Below, piece by piece: positions 1 to 10,157 of a stretch of DNA of 64,000 nt. The notes below the pieces were generated by a model. The model made no database searches. It was not told the DNA's origin and was given only the letters and a program-made list of their open reading frames with translations. The stretch lies in the NCBI GenBank assembly GCA_013138975.1, contig WTBR01000054.1, forward strand, positions 35,232-99,231, read 5' to 3'. Position 1 is the first letter of the stretch; each line of letters opens with the position of its first letter. A program made the position numbers and the translations under genes. The DNA is from Bacteroidales bacterium. GTDB taxonomy: Bacteria; Bacteroidota; Bacteroidia; Bacteroidales; UBA12077.

Positions 1-2350
1 ATTCTACATGCTCTGATATGGCATAAACTACTATTTCACCATCTTTTGCAACAGCATCCATTTCAACCTCCTTAGCTTCCTGAATAAACTCAGAAACTAC
101 AACCGGATATTTCTTTGAAACATTTGTGGCTAATGTTAAAAAATGTTCCAACTCATCTTTGTTCGAAACCACATTCATGGCAGCGCCCGAAAGTACATAC
201 GATGGTCGTATTAGCACAGGAAATCCAACCTCATCAGCAAATCGATAAATATCATCTATTGTTGTTAGTTCTTTCCAACGAGGTTGATCAATTTTAAGAT
301 CATCGAGCATACTTGAGAATCTGTGTCTGTCTTCGGCATTATCGATATTATCTGCCGATGTTCCAAGAATTTTAACATTACTTCCGTTTAATCTCATTGC
401 CAGATTATTCGGTATCTGTCCACCTACCGAAACAATTGTGCCTTTCGGATTTTCCAGATCAATTATATCCATTACTCTTTCGAAGGTCAATTCATCAAAA
501 TACAATCGATCGCAAACATCATAATCTGTGCTTACCGTTTCGGGATTATAATTGATCATGATTGATCGAAGCTTATTTTTCTTAATCGCATTTATAGCAT
601 TCACGCTACACCAATCAAACTCCACACTGCTACCAATTCTATATGCTCCCGAGCCCAGAACAACGACTGATTTTTTATCATCCGGAAACTCAACATCATG
701 CTCTGTTCCATTATATGTAAGGTATAAATAATTTGTTTGTGCAGGATACTCAGCAGCCAGGGTATCAATCTGTTTTACTATTGGAGTGATTTTATTTTCG
801 ATTCTAAAATTACGAACCTTCATTAAATCATTTTCGATATCCTTATCATCGCTAGAGAATATTAATCGAGCAATTTGAAAATCCGAAAATCCAAACTGTT
901 TAGCTCTTATCAAAATATCCTTGGGTAAATCATTCAAATTATTAAAACCTGAGATTTTGGTCTCAGCATCGAAAATATTTTTAAGCTTGTATAAAAACCA
1001 ATTATCAATTTTTGTTAAGTCATGAATCTTTTCAATAGAATATCCTTCGCTTATGGCTTTAGCAATTACAAAAATCCTTTTATCGGTTGGTTCGGCAAGT
1101 TCTTTGTCTATATCATCGACCTTAATTTCTTTATTGGCAACAAATCCATGCATGCCCTGCCCTATCATTCTTAAACCCTTTTGAATAGCCTCTTCGAAAG
1201 TACGCCCGATGGACATAATTTCTCCAACACTTTTCATGCTACTGCCAATCTGTTTCGAAACACCAATAAATTTATTCAAATCCCAACGCGGAATCTTACA
1301 AACGATATAATCCAGTGCAGGTTCAAAACAAGCGGTTGTTGTTTTTGTAACCGAGTTTTTAAGTTCGTGCAATCCAAAACCCAAACCCAGCTTGGCTGCA
1401 ACAAATGCCAATGGATAACCCGTAGCTTTCGATGCTAAAGCACTTGATCGTGATAATCGTGCATTTACTTCAATAACTCTATAATCCTCGGAATCGGGAT
1501 CTAGCGCATATTGCACATTACACTCCCCCACAATACCAATATGTTTTATAATTTTAATTGCTAAGCTCCTTAATTTATGGTATTCGGTATTTGTTAGTGT
1601 TTGCGATGGAGCAACAACAATACTTTCCCCGGTGTGAACTCCCAAAGGGTCAAAATTCTCCATGTTACAAACCGTAATACAATTGTCGTATTTATCACGT
1701 ACAACCTCATATTCTACCTCTTTCCAACCTTTTAACGATTTCTCAATAAGAAGTTGAGGAGAGAATGAAAAGGCCTTTTTCGCTAGTACCTCAATTTCCT
1801 CGTTGTTATCACAAAATCCACTTCCTTGTCCGCCCAATGTAAAAGCAGCACGAATAATAACAGGATAACCCAGTTCTGTTGCGGCTGTTTTTGCCGATTC
1901 AATATCGGTTACCGCAATACTTTTAATTGTATTTACATTAATTTCATCCAGCTTTTTTACAAATAGCTCTCGATCTTCGGTATCCATTATTGCCTGAACG
2001 GGAGTTCCCAAGACCTCAATATTATATTTTTCAAGAATTCCTGATTTATAAAGCTCAACTCCACAATTCAATGCAGTTTGTCCACCAAAAGCAAGAAGAA
2101 TTCCTTCCGGTTTTTCTTTTCGAATAACTTTCTCTACAAAGTAAGGCGTAACCGGATAAAAGTAAATTTTATCTGCTATTCCTTCTGAAGTTTGAACCGT
2201 TGCTATATTCGGATTAATCAGCACTGTTTCTACACCTTCTTCTTTTAGCGCTTTTAATGCCTGTGAACCGGAATAATCGAACTCTCCAGCCTCTCCAATT
2301 TTTAGAGCTCCTGATCCTAAAACCAATACTTTTTTAACTTCAATTTGCAT
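1..2350 (-). CDS. carB: Carbamoyl-phosphate synthase large subunit, 3' end outside the window
   Basis: Makes carbamoyl phosphate from bicarbonate, ATP and ammonia passed from CarA, feeding arginine and pyrimidine synthesis in the cytoplasm. Reading the minus strand from the ATG at 2350 gives 783 codons without a stop up to the window edge, out of about 1070 usual for CarB. The start [14 protein letters not shown] is a typical CarB N-terminus. The first ATP-grasp domain holds [20 protein letters not shown] near residue 300. The second half starts around [18 protein letters not shown], which repeats the first-half pattern as expected from the internal duplication. Only 4 bases separate it from the carA stop, so the two are cotranslated. 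The allosteric C-terminal domain is not visible. Confidence 0.97.
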   Translation of the reverse strand, partial: MQIEVKKVLVLGSGALKIGEAGEFDYSGSQALKALKEEGVETVLINPNIATVQTSEGIADKIYFYPVTPYFVEKVIRKEKPEGILLAFGGQTALNCGVELYKSGILEKYNIEVLGTPVQAIMDTEDRELFVKKLDEINVNTIKSIAVTDIESAKTAATELGYPVIIRAAFTLGGQGSGFCDNNEEIEVLAKKAFSFSPQLLIEKSLKGWKEVEYEVVRDKYDNCITVCNMENFDPLGVHTGESIVVAPSQTLTNTEYHKLRSLAIKIIKHIGIVGECNVQYALDPDSEDYRVIEVNARLSRSSALASKATGYPLAFVAAKLGLGFGLHELKNSVTKTTTACFEPALDYIVCKIPRWDLNKFIGVSKQIGSSMKSVGEIMSIGRTFEEAIQKGLRMIGQGMHGFVANKEIKVDDIDKELAEPTDKRIFVIAKAISEGYSIEKIHDLTKIDNWFLYKLKNIFDAETKISGFNNLNDLPKDILIRAKQFGFSDFQIARLIFSSDDKDIENDLMKVRNFRIENKITPIVKQIDTLAAEYPAQTNYLYLTYNGTEHDVEFPDDKKSVVVLGSGAYRIGSSVEFDWCSVNAINAIKKNKLRSIMINYNPETVSTDYDVCDRLYFDELTFERVMDIIDLENPKGTIVSVGGQIPNNLAMRLNGSNVKILGTSADNIDNAEDRHRFSSMLDDLKIDQPRWKELTTIDDIYRFADEVGFPVLIRPSYVLSGAAMNVVSNKDELEHFLTLATNVSKKYPVVVSEFIQEAKEVEMDAVAKDGEIVVYAISEHVE

Positions 2351-2354
2351 AATA

Positions 2355-3419
2355 TTACTTTTTGTGCTTTTTAACTAAATCAATAAAATCATCGAATAAA
2401 AACTCTGTATCTGTTGGGCCACTTGATGCCTCAGGATGAAACTGAACGGAAAAGAAAGGCTTTGATTTATGCCGTATCCCTTCATTTGTTCCATCGTTTA
2501 AGTTTATAAAAAGAGGTTCCCAATCAGAAGGTAAAGTTTGTTGATCAATCGCAAAACCATGATTCTGAGATGTAATATAAGCTTTATTCGAGTTTGCCAA
2601 TATTACAGGCTGATTATGACTTCGATGTCCGTATTTTAATTTATATGTTTTTGCTCCCGATGCCAAAGCCATTAATTGATTCCCAAGACAGATTCCAAAT
2701 ATTGGTTTATCATTTTCCATTGCTTTAGAAAGATTTTCGATGGTTGCTACACAATGTATCGGATTTCCGGGTCCATTCGAAACTAAAATGCCATCATAAT
2801 CTTCATTCATAAAATTATAATTCCACGGTACTCTTGTTACTGTAGTATCGCGTTTTAAAACACGTCTGATGATATTATTTTTAACACCACAGTCAATTAA
2901 CAGTATTTTGTTTTTGCCCGTTCCATAAACAATTTTTTCCTTGGCACAAACCTGATCAACGAGATTTTCTTGATCCGGGTCATAGAAATCGATATCTTGA
3001 TCTTCATAAACCAACTTACCCTTTAAAGCACCTTTTTCGCGAATCAACTTGGTTAATGCTCTGGTATCTACTCCATACATTGCTGGAATTTTATTCTCTT
3101 TTAACCAATCACCTAAACTTTTAGTAGCATTCCAGTGGTTATAGTCATTCGAATAATCGGCTATAATCAAACCACTAATCTGAACTTTTGATGATTCAAA
3201 AAACCTTGAAAGTTCATCTTCAATAATATCTTTTGGCACACCATAATTACCAATAAGAGGATATGTAAGAACTAAAATTTGTCCTTTATAAGAGGGATCT
3301 GATAAACTTTCGGGATAACCGGTCATGGCTGTATTAAAAACAACTTCACCAGCAACTGATCCCATATGTCCAAAAAAAGAACCGCTAATAGCGGTTCCGT
3401 CTTCTAAAATTAATTTCAT
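2355..3419 (-). CDS. carA: Carbamoyl-phosphate synthase small (glutaminase) subunit
   Basis: Hydrolyses glutamine and delivers ammonia to CarB. The N-terminal CarA domain ([36 protein letters not shown]) is followed by a class I glutamine amidotransferase domain with the nucleophile Cys in [12 protein letters not shown] and the His/Glu pair in [12 protein letters not shown] chose the ATG at 3419 (354 aa). A TTG two codons upstream (3425) is in frame but less likely. It lies between argR (33-base gap) and carB (4-base gap). Length is normal for the family, with no sign of damage. Confidence 0.97.
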   Translation of the reverse strand: MKLILEDGTAISGSFFGHMGSVAGEVVFNTAMTGYPESLSDPSYKGQILVLTYPLIGNYGVPKDIIEDELSRFFESSKVQISGLIIADYSNDYNHWNATKSLGDWLKENKIPAMYGVDTRALTKLIREKGALKGKLVYEDQDIDFYDPDQENLVDQVCAKEKIVYGTGKNKILLIDCGVKNNIIRRVLKRDTTVTRVPWNYNFMNEDYDGILVSNGPGNPIHCVATIENLSKAMENDKPIFGICLGNQLMALASGAKTYKLKYGHRSHNQPVILANSNKAYITSQNHGFAIDQQTLPSDWEPLFINLNDGTNEGIRHKSKPFFSVQFHPEASSGPTDTEFLFDDFIDLVKKHKK

Positions 3420-3452
3420 TTTCAATGATGTATGTTATATTTAATTTAAAAT

Positions 3453-3920
3453 TCATCTTCTCAGTTTCGTTTTTAATTCAGGTAGTTTTGATACAAGAGC
3501 ATCTATAAACTTATTAGGTTTTGTTTTCTCAGACATCACAATAAAAACAGTATCATTACCCGCAACAGTTCCTAAAATCTCATCGATTTCAGCCTTATCC
3601 AATGCATCTGCCACTGCGTGTGAATATGCCGGTAAGGTTTTAATAACCGCCATATTACCTGAAAATTCAATTGATTTAAATCCTATTTCTACGGGTGAAT
3701 GTAAAGTTTCTGATTGAATAAAATCATTGGATATTACATAAGTAAAACCCAAGTCAGATGGTATCCTGCCAACTTTCATATGTTTTAAATCGCGTGATAA
3801 AGTTGCTTGAGTTAATTCAAATCCCTGTGTAATAAGAAGTGTAAGAAGCTCTTCCTGAGAACGAATCTTTTGATTCGAGATAATTTGTTTGATTGCATTT
3901 AAGCGTTTTTCTTTATTCAC
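3453..3920 (-). CDS. argR: Arginine repressor ArgR
   Basis: Arginine-responsive transcription factor. Residues 1-70 form the winged-helix DNA-binding domain, with QATLSRDLKHMKVG as recognition helix. Residues 80-155 form the hexamerising arginine-binding domain, with the GTVAGNDTVFIV motif that contacts arginine in this family. The start is a GTG at 3920; no better ATG is present. As first gene of an argR-carA-carB operon it probably controls its own operon, since two ARG-box palindromes lie directly upstream. In many Bacteroidota argR heads an argGCDB-type operon, so pairing with carAB is a variation. Confidence 0.95.
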   Translation of the reverse strand: MNKEKRLNAIKQIISNQKIRSQEELLTLLITQGFELTQATLSRDLKHMKVGRIPSDLGFTYVISNDFIQSETLHSPVEIGFKSIEFSGNMAVIKTLPAYSHAVADALDKAEIDEILGTVAGNDTVFIVMSEKTKPNKFIDALVSKLPELKTKLRR

Positions 3921-3926
3921 AGTAGT

Positions 3927-3965
3927 AATGTATAAATATGCATTCAGAGTGCAAAAATATACATT
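3927..3965 (-). promoter_or_regulatory. Tandem ARG boxes upstream of argR
   Basis: Two 18-base imperfect palindromes, 3927-3944 (core TGTATAAATATGCA) and 3948-3965 (core TGCAAAAATATACA), are separated by exactly 3 bases. This is the geometry of ArgR operators in E. coli (two 18-bp ARG boxes, 3 bp apart), and the flanks fit the WNTGAATWWWWATTCANW-like consensus apart from two or three positions each. They begin 7 bases in front of the argR GTG, so binding would block transcription or start-site access of the argR-carA-carB operon. Autoregulation by arginine is inferred. Confidence 0.7.
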
Positions 3966-4111
3966 ATTTTAATATTTGCAATTAAATCAATTAAACTTTT
4001 ATTAATATATATTGTATATATTACATAATTCGTTTATGCTTACCTGTGTATTTAAATTTGAGCTTTTCAATATTTTCATTATCTTTATTATCTAATTTAT
4101 AACCTACTAAC

Positions 4112-4480
4112 ATGATTACCCACTCCTTTGATAAAAATATATATAAAGTAATATATAGCGGAATTGTGAATTTTGAAGAAATTATTAATTTTCTTCATGA
4201 ATTTAGTCACATTGAAAATCTTCCTAAAAAATTATCTCTTTTATACGATTTAAGAGATGCTGATTTGAAAGTTGCTCCCAACGAATTAAAAAAGATGTCT
4301 CAAGTAGCCGAAGAATCAACAAAAAAATACACATCTGTAAAAACAGCATTCTTAGTTGATGACCCTAAAATTACTGCGTACTCAACTTTATTTTCGAATC
4401 AATCGGTAGAAAAAAAAACAGAGAGAAAAACTTTCTCAACAATGGAAGCTGCCTTAAAATGGCTAAATCCTTCTGAGTAA
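4112..4480 (+). CDS. Small STAS/SpoIIAA-like hypothetical protein
   Basis: 122 residues with no signal peptide and a pattern of short strands and helices (YKVIYSGIVNFEEIINFLHEF, LSLLYDLRDADLKV, KTAFLVDDPKITAYSTLF) seen in the SpoIIAA-like/STAS fold proteins common in Bacteroidota. No catalytic motif is visible. It is transcribed alone, divergently from argR, with about 190 AT-rich bases between them. Function unknown; a cytoplasmic regulatory or lipid-binding role would be a guess. Confidence 0.7.
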   Translation: MITHSFDKNIYKVIYSGIVNFEEIINFLHEFSHIENLPKKLSLLYDLRDADLKVAPNELKKMSQVAEESTKKYTSVKTAFLVDDPKITAYSTLFSNQSVEKKTERKTFSTMEAALKWLNPSE

Positions 4481-4908
4481 ATTAATTTTGACCAAATTAT
4501 CAGGTTTGAAAGAATTCAAATTTCATAAAACCAAGTAGGGATAAGAACTTTAAAGAAAAACATCTTATAAATTATTATACTCAAATGCTGGGTATTAGCA
4601 AAACCTAATGAACTACCCCGCTGCAAGCGGACGGGGTATCAACTAAGGAATTATTCTTAAATCGCCCCTATCTTTGTGCCATATGGCTTTACCAAGGGGC
4701 GGGAAACTTCTCTCATGAGCAAAGCGAATAATAAGACCCAATAGATCCCTCAACTGCACTTCGACAAGCTCAGTGGAGTTCGCTCGGGATCAGTTCAACT
4801 ATATGATTTCAGTTCACTATCGTTCCTAAAATCATAGTCTCACTGATTTAAACATCTATCGCAGTGTAGTGTTACTTTGTTGTTATAAAAATCATAAAAT
4901 CTAAAATT
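4481..4908 (+). other. Intergenic region with hairpins and a dispersed repeat
   Basis: No gene seen. Around 4615-4640 there is a hairpin formed by TACCCCG and CGGGGTA. At about 4665-4705 CGCCCCT and AGGGGCG form a second longer-range hairpin. 4759-4801 carries CTTCGACAAGCTCAG followed by a GTTCGCTCGGGATCAG segment; related CTTCGACA/TGTCGAAG sequences recur at about 58641, 59925 and 63840, so this is a dispersed genomic repeat. The last 60 bases are AT-rich and probably hold the promoter of the next gene. Confidence 0.6.
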
Positions 4909-5754
4909 ATGAAAATAGCAGTAACAGCAGTTAGTGGGCAACTTGGAGCAGCAATAGCAAAAAGAGCGATTGAAGAATTTGGAAAAGAAAATGTAGTTGG
5001 AACAGCTCGTACACCAAAAAAGGCTAAATCATTGGGAATTAAAGTTTTTAAAGCTGATTATAATTCGAAAGAAGATTTCGCAACTGCTTTTCAAGGTATT
5101 GATGCGGTAGTTTTGATTTCAGGAATGGGTAATCCAAATGATAGGATTGGTCAACATCAAAATGTTATAAATGCAGCGAAAGAATCCGGAGTTAAAAAGA
5201 TTGTTTATACAAGTATTATTGGAAAACCGGGAAATTCGACTTTCGATGCAATTGTAAATTCAAATCGTCAAACAGAAGTAGATATAATTGCAAGCGAACT
5301 TGAATATGCTATAGGTAGAAATGGATTATATATTGAACCCGATATAGAATATCTGGATAACTATATTAAAGAAGGAAAAATTGCCAATAGTGCTGCTGAT
5401 GGAAAATGTTCTTATACAAGCAGAGATGAATTAGCAATAGCATATACCAATTTATTAGCAAACAGTTCACTTAATGGTGCTACATACAATCTGCTTGGTG
5501 AATCGATTACACAAACAGAATTAGTAGATTATTTTAATAAATATTTCAAAACAAAACTGGTTTATGAATCGATGACACCAGAAGATTATTTAAGCTGGCA
5601 ACAAAAACAAAACGGAGATTTTCTGGGATCAGTAATCGCAGGAATTTATCAAAAAATCAGAAACAATGAATTTGAATTAGATTCGGATTTTGAAAAGATC
5701 CTTGGAAGAAAACATAAAACAATGGATGAGATATTTAAGGAATATTCAAAGTAA
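4909..5754 (+). CDS. NmrA-family NAD(P)-binding protein, QorB-like quinone oxidoreductase
   Basis: 281-residue atypical short-chain dehydrogenase. The N-terminal Rossmann motif VSGQLGAAIAKRAIEEFG is followed by GTARTPKKAKSLG (NADP-type basic residues after strand 2) and the strand VVLISGMG. The region KKIVYTSIIGKP and the lack of a YxxxK catalytic pair fit the NmrA/NAD(P)H:quinone oxidoreductase 2 (YtfG) group, which is of the same length. Likely a cytoplasmic NADPH-dependent quinone reductase or redox sensor. It stands just upstream of eanB on the same strand, but the 79-base AT-rich gap makes cotranscription uncertain. Confidence 0.85.
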   Translation: MKIAVTAVSGQLGAAIAKRAIEEFGKENVVGTARTPKKAKSLGIKVFKADYNSKEDFATAFQGIDAVVLISGMGNPNDRIGQHQNVINAAKESGVKKIVYTSIIGKPGNSTFDAIVNSNRQTEVDIIASELEYAIGRNGLYIEPDIEYLDNYIKEGKIANSAADGKCSYTSRDELAIAYTNLLANSSLNGATYNLLGESITQTELVDYFNKYFKTKLVYESMTPEDYLSWQQKQNGDFLGSVIAGIYQKIRNNEFELDSDFEKILGRKHKTMDEIFKEYSK

Positions 5755-5833
5755 CATAGTTTGGATTATTTGGATTAGTATGAATAATCACGTAACTTAT
5801 TGAAAATATAATATATACTCAAAAACCGTAAAG

Positions 5834-7144
5834 ATGAATCAATCATTTAACGAAATTTCAACTCAAGACCTTTTTTCTTTATTAAATAACAAAAATGTAA
5901 AAATTATTGATGTGCGGTCTGTTAATGCATACAATGGTTGGAAGCTAAAAAATGAGAAACGCGGTGGGCATATTCAAGGAGCTAAAAGTTTGCCTTTAAA
6001 ATGGAGTAATTATATTGATTGGATCGAAATAGTCAGGTCAAAGCATATAAATCCTGGAAATTCTATCATAATTTATTCTTATAATAAAGCTGATTCTGAG
6101 AAAATTGCTTCACTTTTTAAAAAAGCCGGTTACAATGATATCCGAATTTATAATCACTTCATTACTGAATGGTCGGCTAATGAAGATTACCCAATAGATC
6201 GTTTAGCGAGATACAAACAACTTGTGTCTCCTGAGTGGGTGAACGATTTAATTCAAGGAAAAACCCCTCCTGAATACAATAACAATAAATTCGTAATTTG
6301 TCATGCACATTATCGTAATCGCGATGCGTATACAACCGGACACATTCCGGGAGCAATTGATATGGATACTTTAGCTCTTGAAGCTCCTGAAACATGGAAT
6401 CTACGATCGCCTGAAGAACTAAAAAAAGCACTGGAACAGCATGGAATTACACACGACACAAGCGTAATTTTATATGGTAAATTCATGACTCCGAATAATG
6501 CAGATGAATTTCCAGGAAGTGCAGCCGGACATATTGGAGCAATTCGTAATGCATTTATCATGATGTATGCCGGGGTTAAAGATGTTCGTGTACTTAATGG
6601 TGGTTTCCAATCGTGGAAAGATGCGGGTTTTGATATAAGTACCGACGATATTTCAAAAAATCCTGTTACTGATTTCGGAGCAACTATCCCATCTCAAACA
6701 CAACTTGCAGTTGATGTACCCGAAGCCAAGGAAATAATTAAATCGGATGACGCTAATTTAGTGAGCGTGCGAAGCTGGCCTGAATATATCGGCGAAGTAA
6801 GTGGATATAACTATATCGAAAAAAAGGGACGAATCCCGGGAGCAGTTTTTGGTAATTGTGGAACCGATGCCTACCATATGGAAAATTACAGAAATCTAGA
6901 TCATACAACACGAGAATATCATGAAATTGAAGAAATATGGGCCGAAGTCGGAATTACATCTGACAAACGCAATGCTTTTTATTGCGGCACCGGATGGCGA
7001 GGTAGCGAAGCATTCTACAATGCTTGGTTAATGGGCTGGCCTAGAGTTTCTGTTTTCGATGGTGGATGGTTTGAATGGAGTAATGATCCTAAAAATCCTT
7101 TTGAAGTGGGGATTCCGGAAAAGGAATTAGTTAACAGTAATTGA
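5834..7144 (+). CDS. eanB: EanB-type hercynine sulfurtransferase (multi-domain rhodanese)
   Basis: Predicted to put sulfur from polysulfide onto hercynine, giving ergothioneine without oxygen. 436 residues contain three rhodanese modules (about 1-120, 145-270, 290-430). Only the last has a catalytic loop, C384-GTGWRGSE; the first two have lost the cysteine (for example YSYNKADSE). From memory, Chlorobium limicola EanB uses Cys412 with Tyr353 and also has Cys184 and Cys370. Here the only three cysteines are C156, C342 and C384, and Y325 is a tyrosine: all four sit at a constant offset of 28. The next gene encodes an EgtD/EanA histidine methyltransferase, which fixes the pathway. A generic thiosulfate sulfurtransferase is the alternative, but length, loop and neighbour favour EanB. 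Confidence 0.85.
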   Translation: MNQSFNEISTQDLFSLLNNKNVKIIDVRSVNAYNGWKLKNEKRGGHIQGAKSLPLKWSNYIDWIEIVRSKHINPGNSIIIYSYNKADSEKIASLFKKAGYNDIRIYNHFITEWSANEDYPIDRLARYKQLVSPEWVNDLIQGKTPPEYNNNKFVICHAHYRNRDAYTTGHIPGAIDMDTLALEAPETWNLRSPEELKKALEQHGITHDTSVILYGKFMTPNNADEFPGSAAGHIGAIRNAFIMMYAGVKDVRVLNGGFQSWKDAGFDISTDDISKNPVTDFGATIPSQTQLAVDVPEAKEIIKSDDANLVSVRSWPEYIGEVSGYNYIEKKGRIPGAVFGNCGTDAYHMENYRNLDHTTREYHEIEEIWAEVGITSDKRNAFYCGTGWRGSEAFYNAWLMGWPRVSVFDGGWFEWSNDPKNPFEVGIPEKELVNSN

Positions 7145-7208
7145 TTTTAACAAATTGAATATTATTTTGTTACCCATAAATATATCAGAAAGAAAACTGC
7201 CTTTTTTC

Positions 7209-7387
7209 AAGTCTTTGATAAGAAAGCGTCAAAGACAAGGCTTTCGAAGTGTTGAAAATCAAGGAGCTTATTTTTATAAGTGACTGTTTTCAACACGAGA
7301 ATAACGCAGAACATTGCGAAGCTCACGAACACAATTTTATAAATATTAAACTCGTGAGTAATTTGGCGTTTTCTTGCAAAGACTAAG
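7209..7387 (-). repeat. Inverted-repeat element between eanB and eanA (copy 1)
   Basis: The ends AGTCTTTGATAAGAAAGCG (7211-7229) and TTTCTTGCAAAGACT (7370-7384) are imperfect inverted repeats. Inside are a perfect 10-base stem GTGTTGAAAA/TTTTCAACAC (about 7250-7296) and a second stem CTCACGA/TCGTGAG (read on the minus strand). The core 7209-7312, read on the minus strand, aligns along about 100 bases with 23106-23215 (shared blocks CTGCGTTA, CTCGT, CTTGATTTT, AAGCCTTG). No coding sequence inside. A MITE-like or structured intergenic element of unknown role. Confidence 0.6.
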
Positions 7388-7409
7388 TAATTAATTCAAA
7401 TCTTATTAC

Positions 7410-8408
7410 ATGAATTATATAGACACGGAAGTAATCGAGGCTCATAAGATTAAAATAATAAATCATTTAAATAATCTGGGAATTGAAAATATAAGAAAGG
7501 AAATTATTACCGGACTAACATCTAAACAAAAAACCATTTCAAGTAAGTTCTTTTACGATAAAACAGGCTCTAAACTTTTCGAAGATATAACTCAATTACC
7601 GGAATATTATCCAACTAGAACCGAAAAAAAAATCCTTAAAACCATTGCTCCTAAATTAATGCATAATCTTCGACATGCAGATATTGTTGAACTCGGAAGT
7701 GGCGATTGTTCTAAAATCAGTTTATTACTTAATTCAATTCCTAAAGAGAATTTAAAAACTATAAATTACATTCCTGTTGATGTAAGTCAATCTGCTGTAA
7801 ACGAATCTGCTCGGAATCTGGTTGAAAAATTTCCTGATTTATCGATTAAGGGATTAGTTGCTGACTTTATAAATCAACTCGATTTGATTCCTAAAACAAG
7901 CAAACGTATGCTTTGCTTTTTAGGAAGCACATTAGGCAATTTTACAGAGACAGTTACGAATCAATTCTTGAAAAATTTGAGCTCATCAATGAATTCCGGT
8001 GATACATTTTTATTGGGGGTTGATTTGGTTAAATCTACAGATATATTGCATGATGCATACAATGATTCTCAAGAAGTTACTGCGGAGTTTAATAAAAACA
8101 TCCTAAATGTAATTAATGATCTTATTAATTCTGATTTTAACATCAATGATTTTGAACATAAAGCTTTCTTTAACCAAGGAAAATCAAGAATAGAAATGCA
8201 TTTGATTGCCAATAAAGATGTTATAATAAACACTCCTTTTTCAACTACCACAATCAATCTAAAAAAAGGAGAAAATATACATACCGAGAATTCCTATAAA
8301 TTTACACAAGCACAAATTAACAATTTCGCAAAAGCAAGTGGTTTAAATATTAAAGAAATCTTTACTGATCCTAATAACTGGTTTGCTTTGGTGCTGTTTG
8401 AAAAATAA
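7410..8408 (+). CDS. eanA: L-histidine N-alpha-trimethyltransferase (EgtD/EanA)
   Basis: Methylates histidine three times with SAM to give hercynine, the first step of ergothioneine synthesis. The 332-residue protein has the family hallmarks: SSKFFYDKTGSKLFEDIT and PEYYPTRTEKKIL near residue 50, the SAM loop VELGSGDCSKISLLL near residue 93, CFLGSTLGNF near 170, and near the C-terminus TENSYKF, where the Glu-x-Ser pair corresponds to the histidine-binding E282/S284 of mycobacterial EgtD. No EgtB-type oxygenase is nearby; eanB upstream supplies an anaerobic C-S step instead. The repeat element between the two genes might uncouple their transcription. Confidence 0.9.
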   Translation: MNYIDTEVIEAHKIKIINHLNNLGIENIRKEIITGLTSKQKTISSKFFYDKTGSKLFEDITQLPEYYPTRTEKKILKTIAPKLMHNLRHADIVELGSGDCSKISLLLNSIPKENLKTINYIPVDVSQSAVNESARNLVEKFPDLSIKGLVADFINQLDLIPKTSKRMLCFLGSTLGNFTETVTNQFLKNLSSSMNSGDTFLLGVDLVKSTDILHDAYNDSQEVTAEFNKNILNVINDLINSDFNINDFEHKAFFNQGKSRIEMHLIANKDVIINTPFSTTTINLKKGENIHTENSYKFTQAQINNFAKASGLNIKEIFTDPNNWFALVLFEK

Positions 8409-9020
8409 AAGAGAATAGTTTTAATAATTTAGTTTAAAACTGATAATAAGCATAAAAATCCAGATCAAAATCTCAAATAAAAAACACTTACCGTTAAAAC
8501 TACAAACCTTTTTATTTAATTATTTAAGACCTGACAGGTCAAATAAATATTTTTTAATTAGATGGTGTAGTTTACTAAAAACCTAAAACATACAATATAT
8601 ATATTTTAATTTCAAAATATTCTTGAACTATTCTTGAACGAATATAATAACTATTTATTGAAAAGGATATAAATAATTCAAGAATGTTGTTTATGGAAAA
8701 TAAAACTCATAGAGTAAATTTCGTCAATGAGCGAATTTTTATTGAGCAAAGACCATTCATTCGATAATTGTTTTACAGATTATTCTGTAAATCATATTTA
8801 ACAATATCAATAATGAATACCAATAAAGTAAAAAGCAAAATCCACAATCTGAATAATGATACTAATCCAATACTTTCTGGAGGCTTTTTTTATAAATTTA
8901 CACCATTATAAAGAGCTAAACTACCAAGAACTATGTTTTTAATTTGAATGTGTTCAGGAACAATAAACAATCCTAATATTCCCGATATGATATAATTCCA
9001 ATTTTCTGTTTTTAGCTCAT
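8409..9020. other. Long AT-rich intergenic region between convergent genes
   Basis: No ORF of credible quality is seen. The region holds a short palindrome GACCTGACAGGTC near 8529, two direct copies of ATTCTTGAAC near 8620-8640 answered by ATTCAAGAAT near 8678, and long A/T runs. It separates convergent eanA and the T9SS gene. Nothing else recognised. Confidence 0.5.
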
Positions 9021-10157
9021 CTATTCAAAAATTGTAATTTTCCCTGCTTTCTCAAATTCTATTGATTTAATATGGTAGATGTATATCCCGGAATCAACAG
9101 GGTTACCATCATCACTCTTCAAGTTCCATCGCACTTCATTATTTCCCTTATTAAACAATTGATTTTTAGCTAAAGAACAAACTTTCTTACCTGTCAAACT
9201 ATAAACATCAATCGTAATATTTAAACTTTCTTTTAAAGTAATTGCAATTGTTACATCTTTACTTGTCGGGTTAGGATATATGTTTATATTTTCAATATCA
9301 GGAGTAAGCTCATTTACTGCTACATCTTCTTTGTAAATACTCCCATTAGTTGTTTTAAATATTTCTCCATCCCTTGTAACTACATATCCCGTATCAGCAT
9401 GCACAAAATAAACATCCTTGGCACGAAGCCAATCTTCTCCTACCCAAGTTTGCCCTCCATCTGTGGTTTTTGCAATACCCCCATATACCGGCATTTCATT
9501 TGTACCTGCACAATAGCCCGTCATTAATGTAGGGAAATGAAGGTTAAAAAGGTAATTGTATGATGTTGTTATCTCTGTCCATGTAATTCCTGAATCTGTT
9601 GTTTTGTATAAGTTTGAACCTCCACAAACATATCCAATCTGCTTGTTTGCAAAATATATACCCTGAAGTCCCATATATGCTCCTACATTGATTGCAGACC
9701 AGTTTTCTCCACCATCAGTTGTCCTATATACAAATTCAGTGAACGAAACCACAAACCCGGTATCAGAATCGATAAAATAAATATCATAAAAAGAGCTAAC
9801 ATGATAGATCGAATCCCAAGATGAACCGCCATTAACTGTTTTATATACAGTTCCCGGATATTCTGTAGCAACCCATCCTGTATCTTTATTAAAAAAGTTA
9901 CATGAAGAAATGTGATAGCTGTTTGGAAAATTTAAATTTACCCATGTAGCTCCTGCATCTGAGCTTTTTAACACAGTACCGTTTCTTCCAACAATATAAC
10001 CATCTGTATTATTACAAAAGAATACCTCGTTTAAAATCTCTGATGTTCCTGAACTTAACTGATTCCAGTTTTGCCCTCCATTTATCGTTCTAAGTATAAC
10101 ACCTGCTTCTCCAACTGAAATAACCGTATCATTATTTATACAATAAACACTCTCCAA
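9021..10157 (-). CDS. YCF48/BNR-repeat protein with T9SS C-terminal sorting domain
   Basis: Secreted beta-propeller protein. It has at least six repeats ending in Asp/Asn-Gly-Gly-x-x-Trp type motifs (NGGQNWNQ, DAGATWVN, NGGSSWDS, DGGENWSA, DSGITWTE, DGGQTWVG), the YCF48/photosystem II assembly-like pattern. The last ~80 residues (YPNPTSKDVTI, SLTGKKV, DSGIYIYHI, GKITIFE) form a type A T9SS sorting domain, so it should reach the cell surface. The TTG at 10157 is the only usual start codon, yet the frame stays open to 10253 and reads KLKNFILIISLLITCNLSFSQ, a clear signal peptide. No ATG, GTG or TTG precedes it before the stop at 10254-10256, so the real start seems to be mutated or non-canonical. 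Possibly a decaying gene. Confidence 0.75.
   Translation of the reverse strand: MESVYCINNDTVISVGEAGVILRTINGGQNWNQLSSGTSEILNEVFFCNNTDGYIVGRNGTVLKSSDAGATWVNLNFPNSYHISSCNFFNKDTGWVATEYPGTVYKTVNGGSSWDSIYHVSSFYDIYFIDSDTGFVVSFTEFVYRTTDGGENWSAINVGAYMGLQGIYFANKQIGYVCGGSNLYKTTDSGITWTEITTSYNYLFNLHFPTLMTGYCAGTNEMPVYGGIAKTTDGGQTWVGEDWLRAKDVYFVHADTGYVVTRDGEIFKTTNGSIYKEDVAVNELTPDIENINIYPNPTSKDVTIAITLKESLNITIDVYSLTGKKVCSLAKNQLFNKGNNEVRWNLKSDDGNPVDSGIYIYHIKSIEFEKAGKITIFE

Noticed and set aside
6177..6561. Minus-strand frames inside eanB
   Set aside because: They are antisense shadows of a well supported gene with clear rhodanese motifs.
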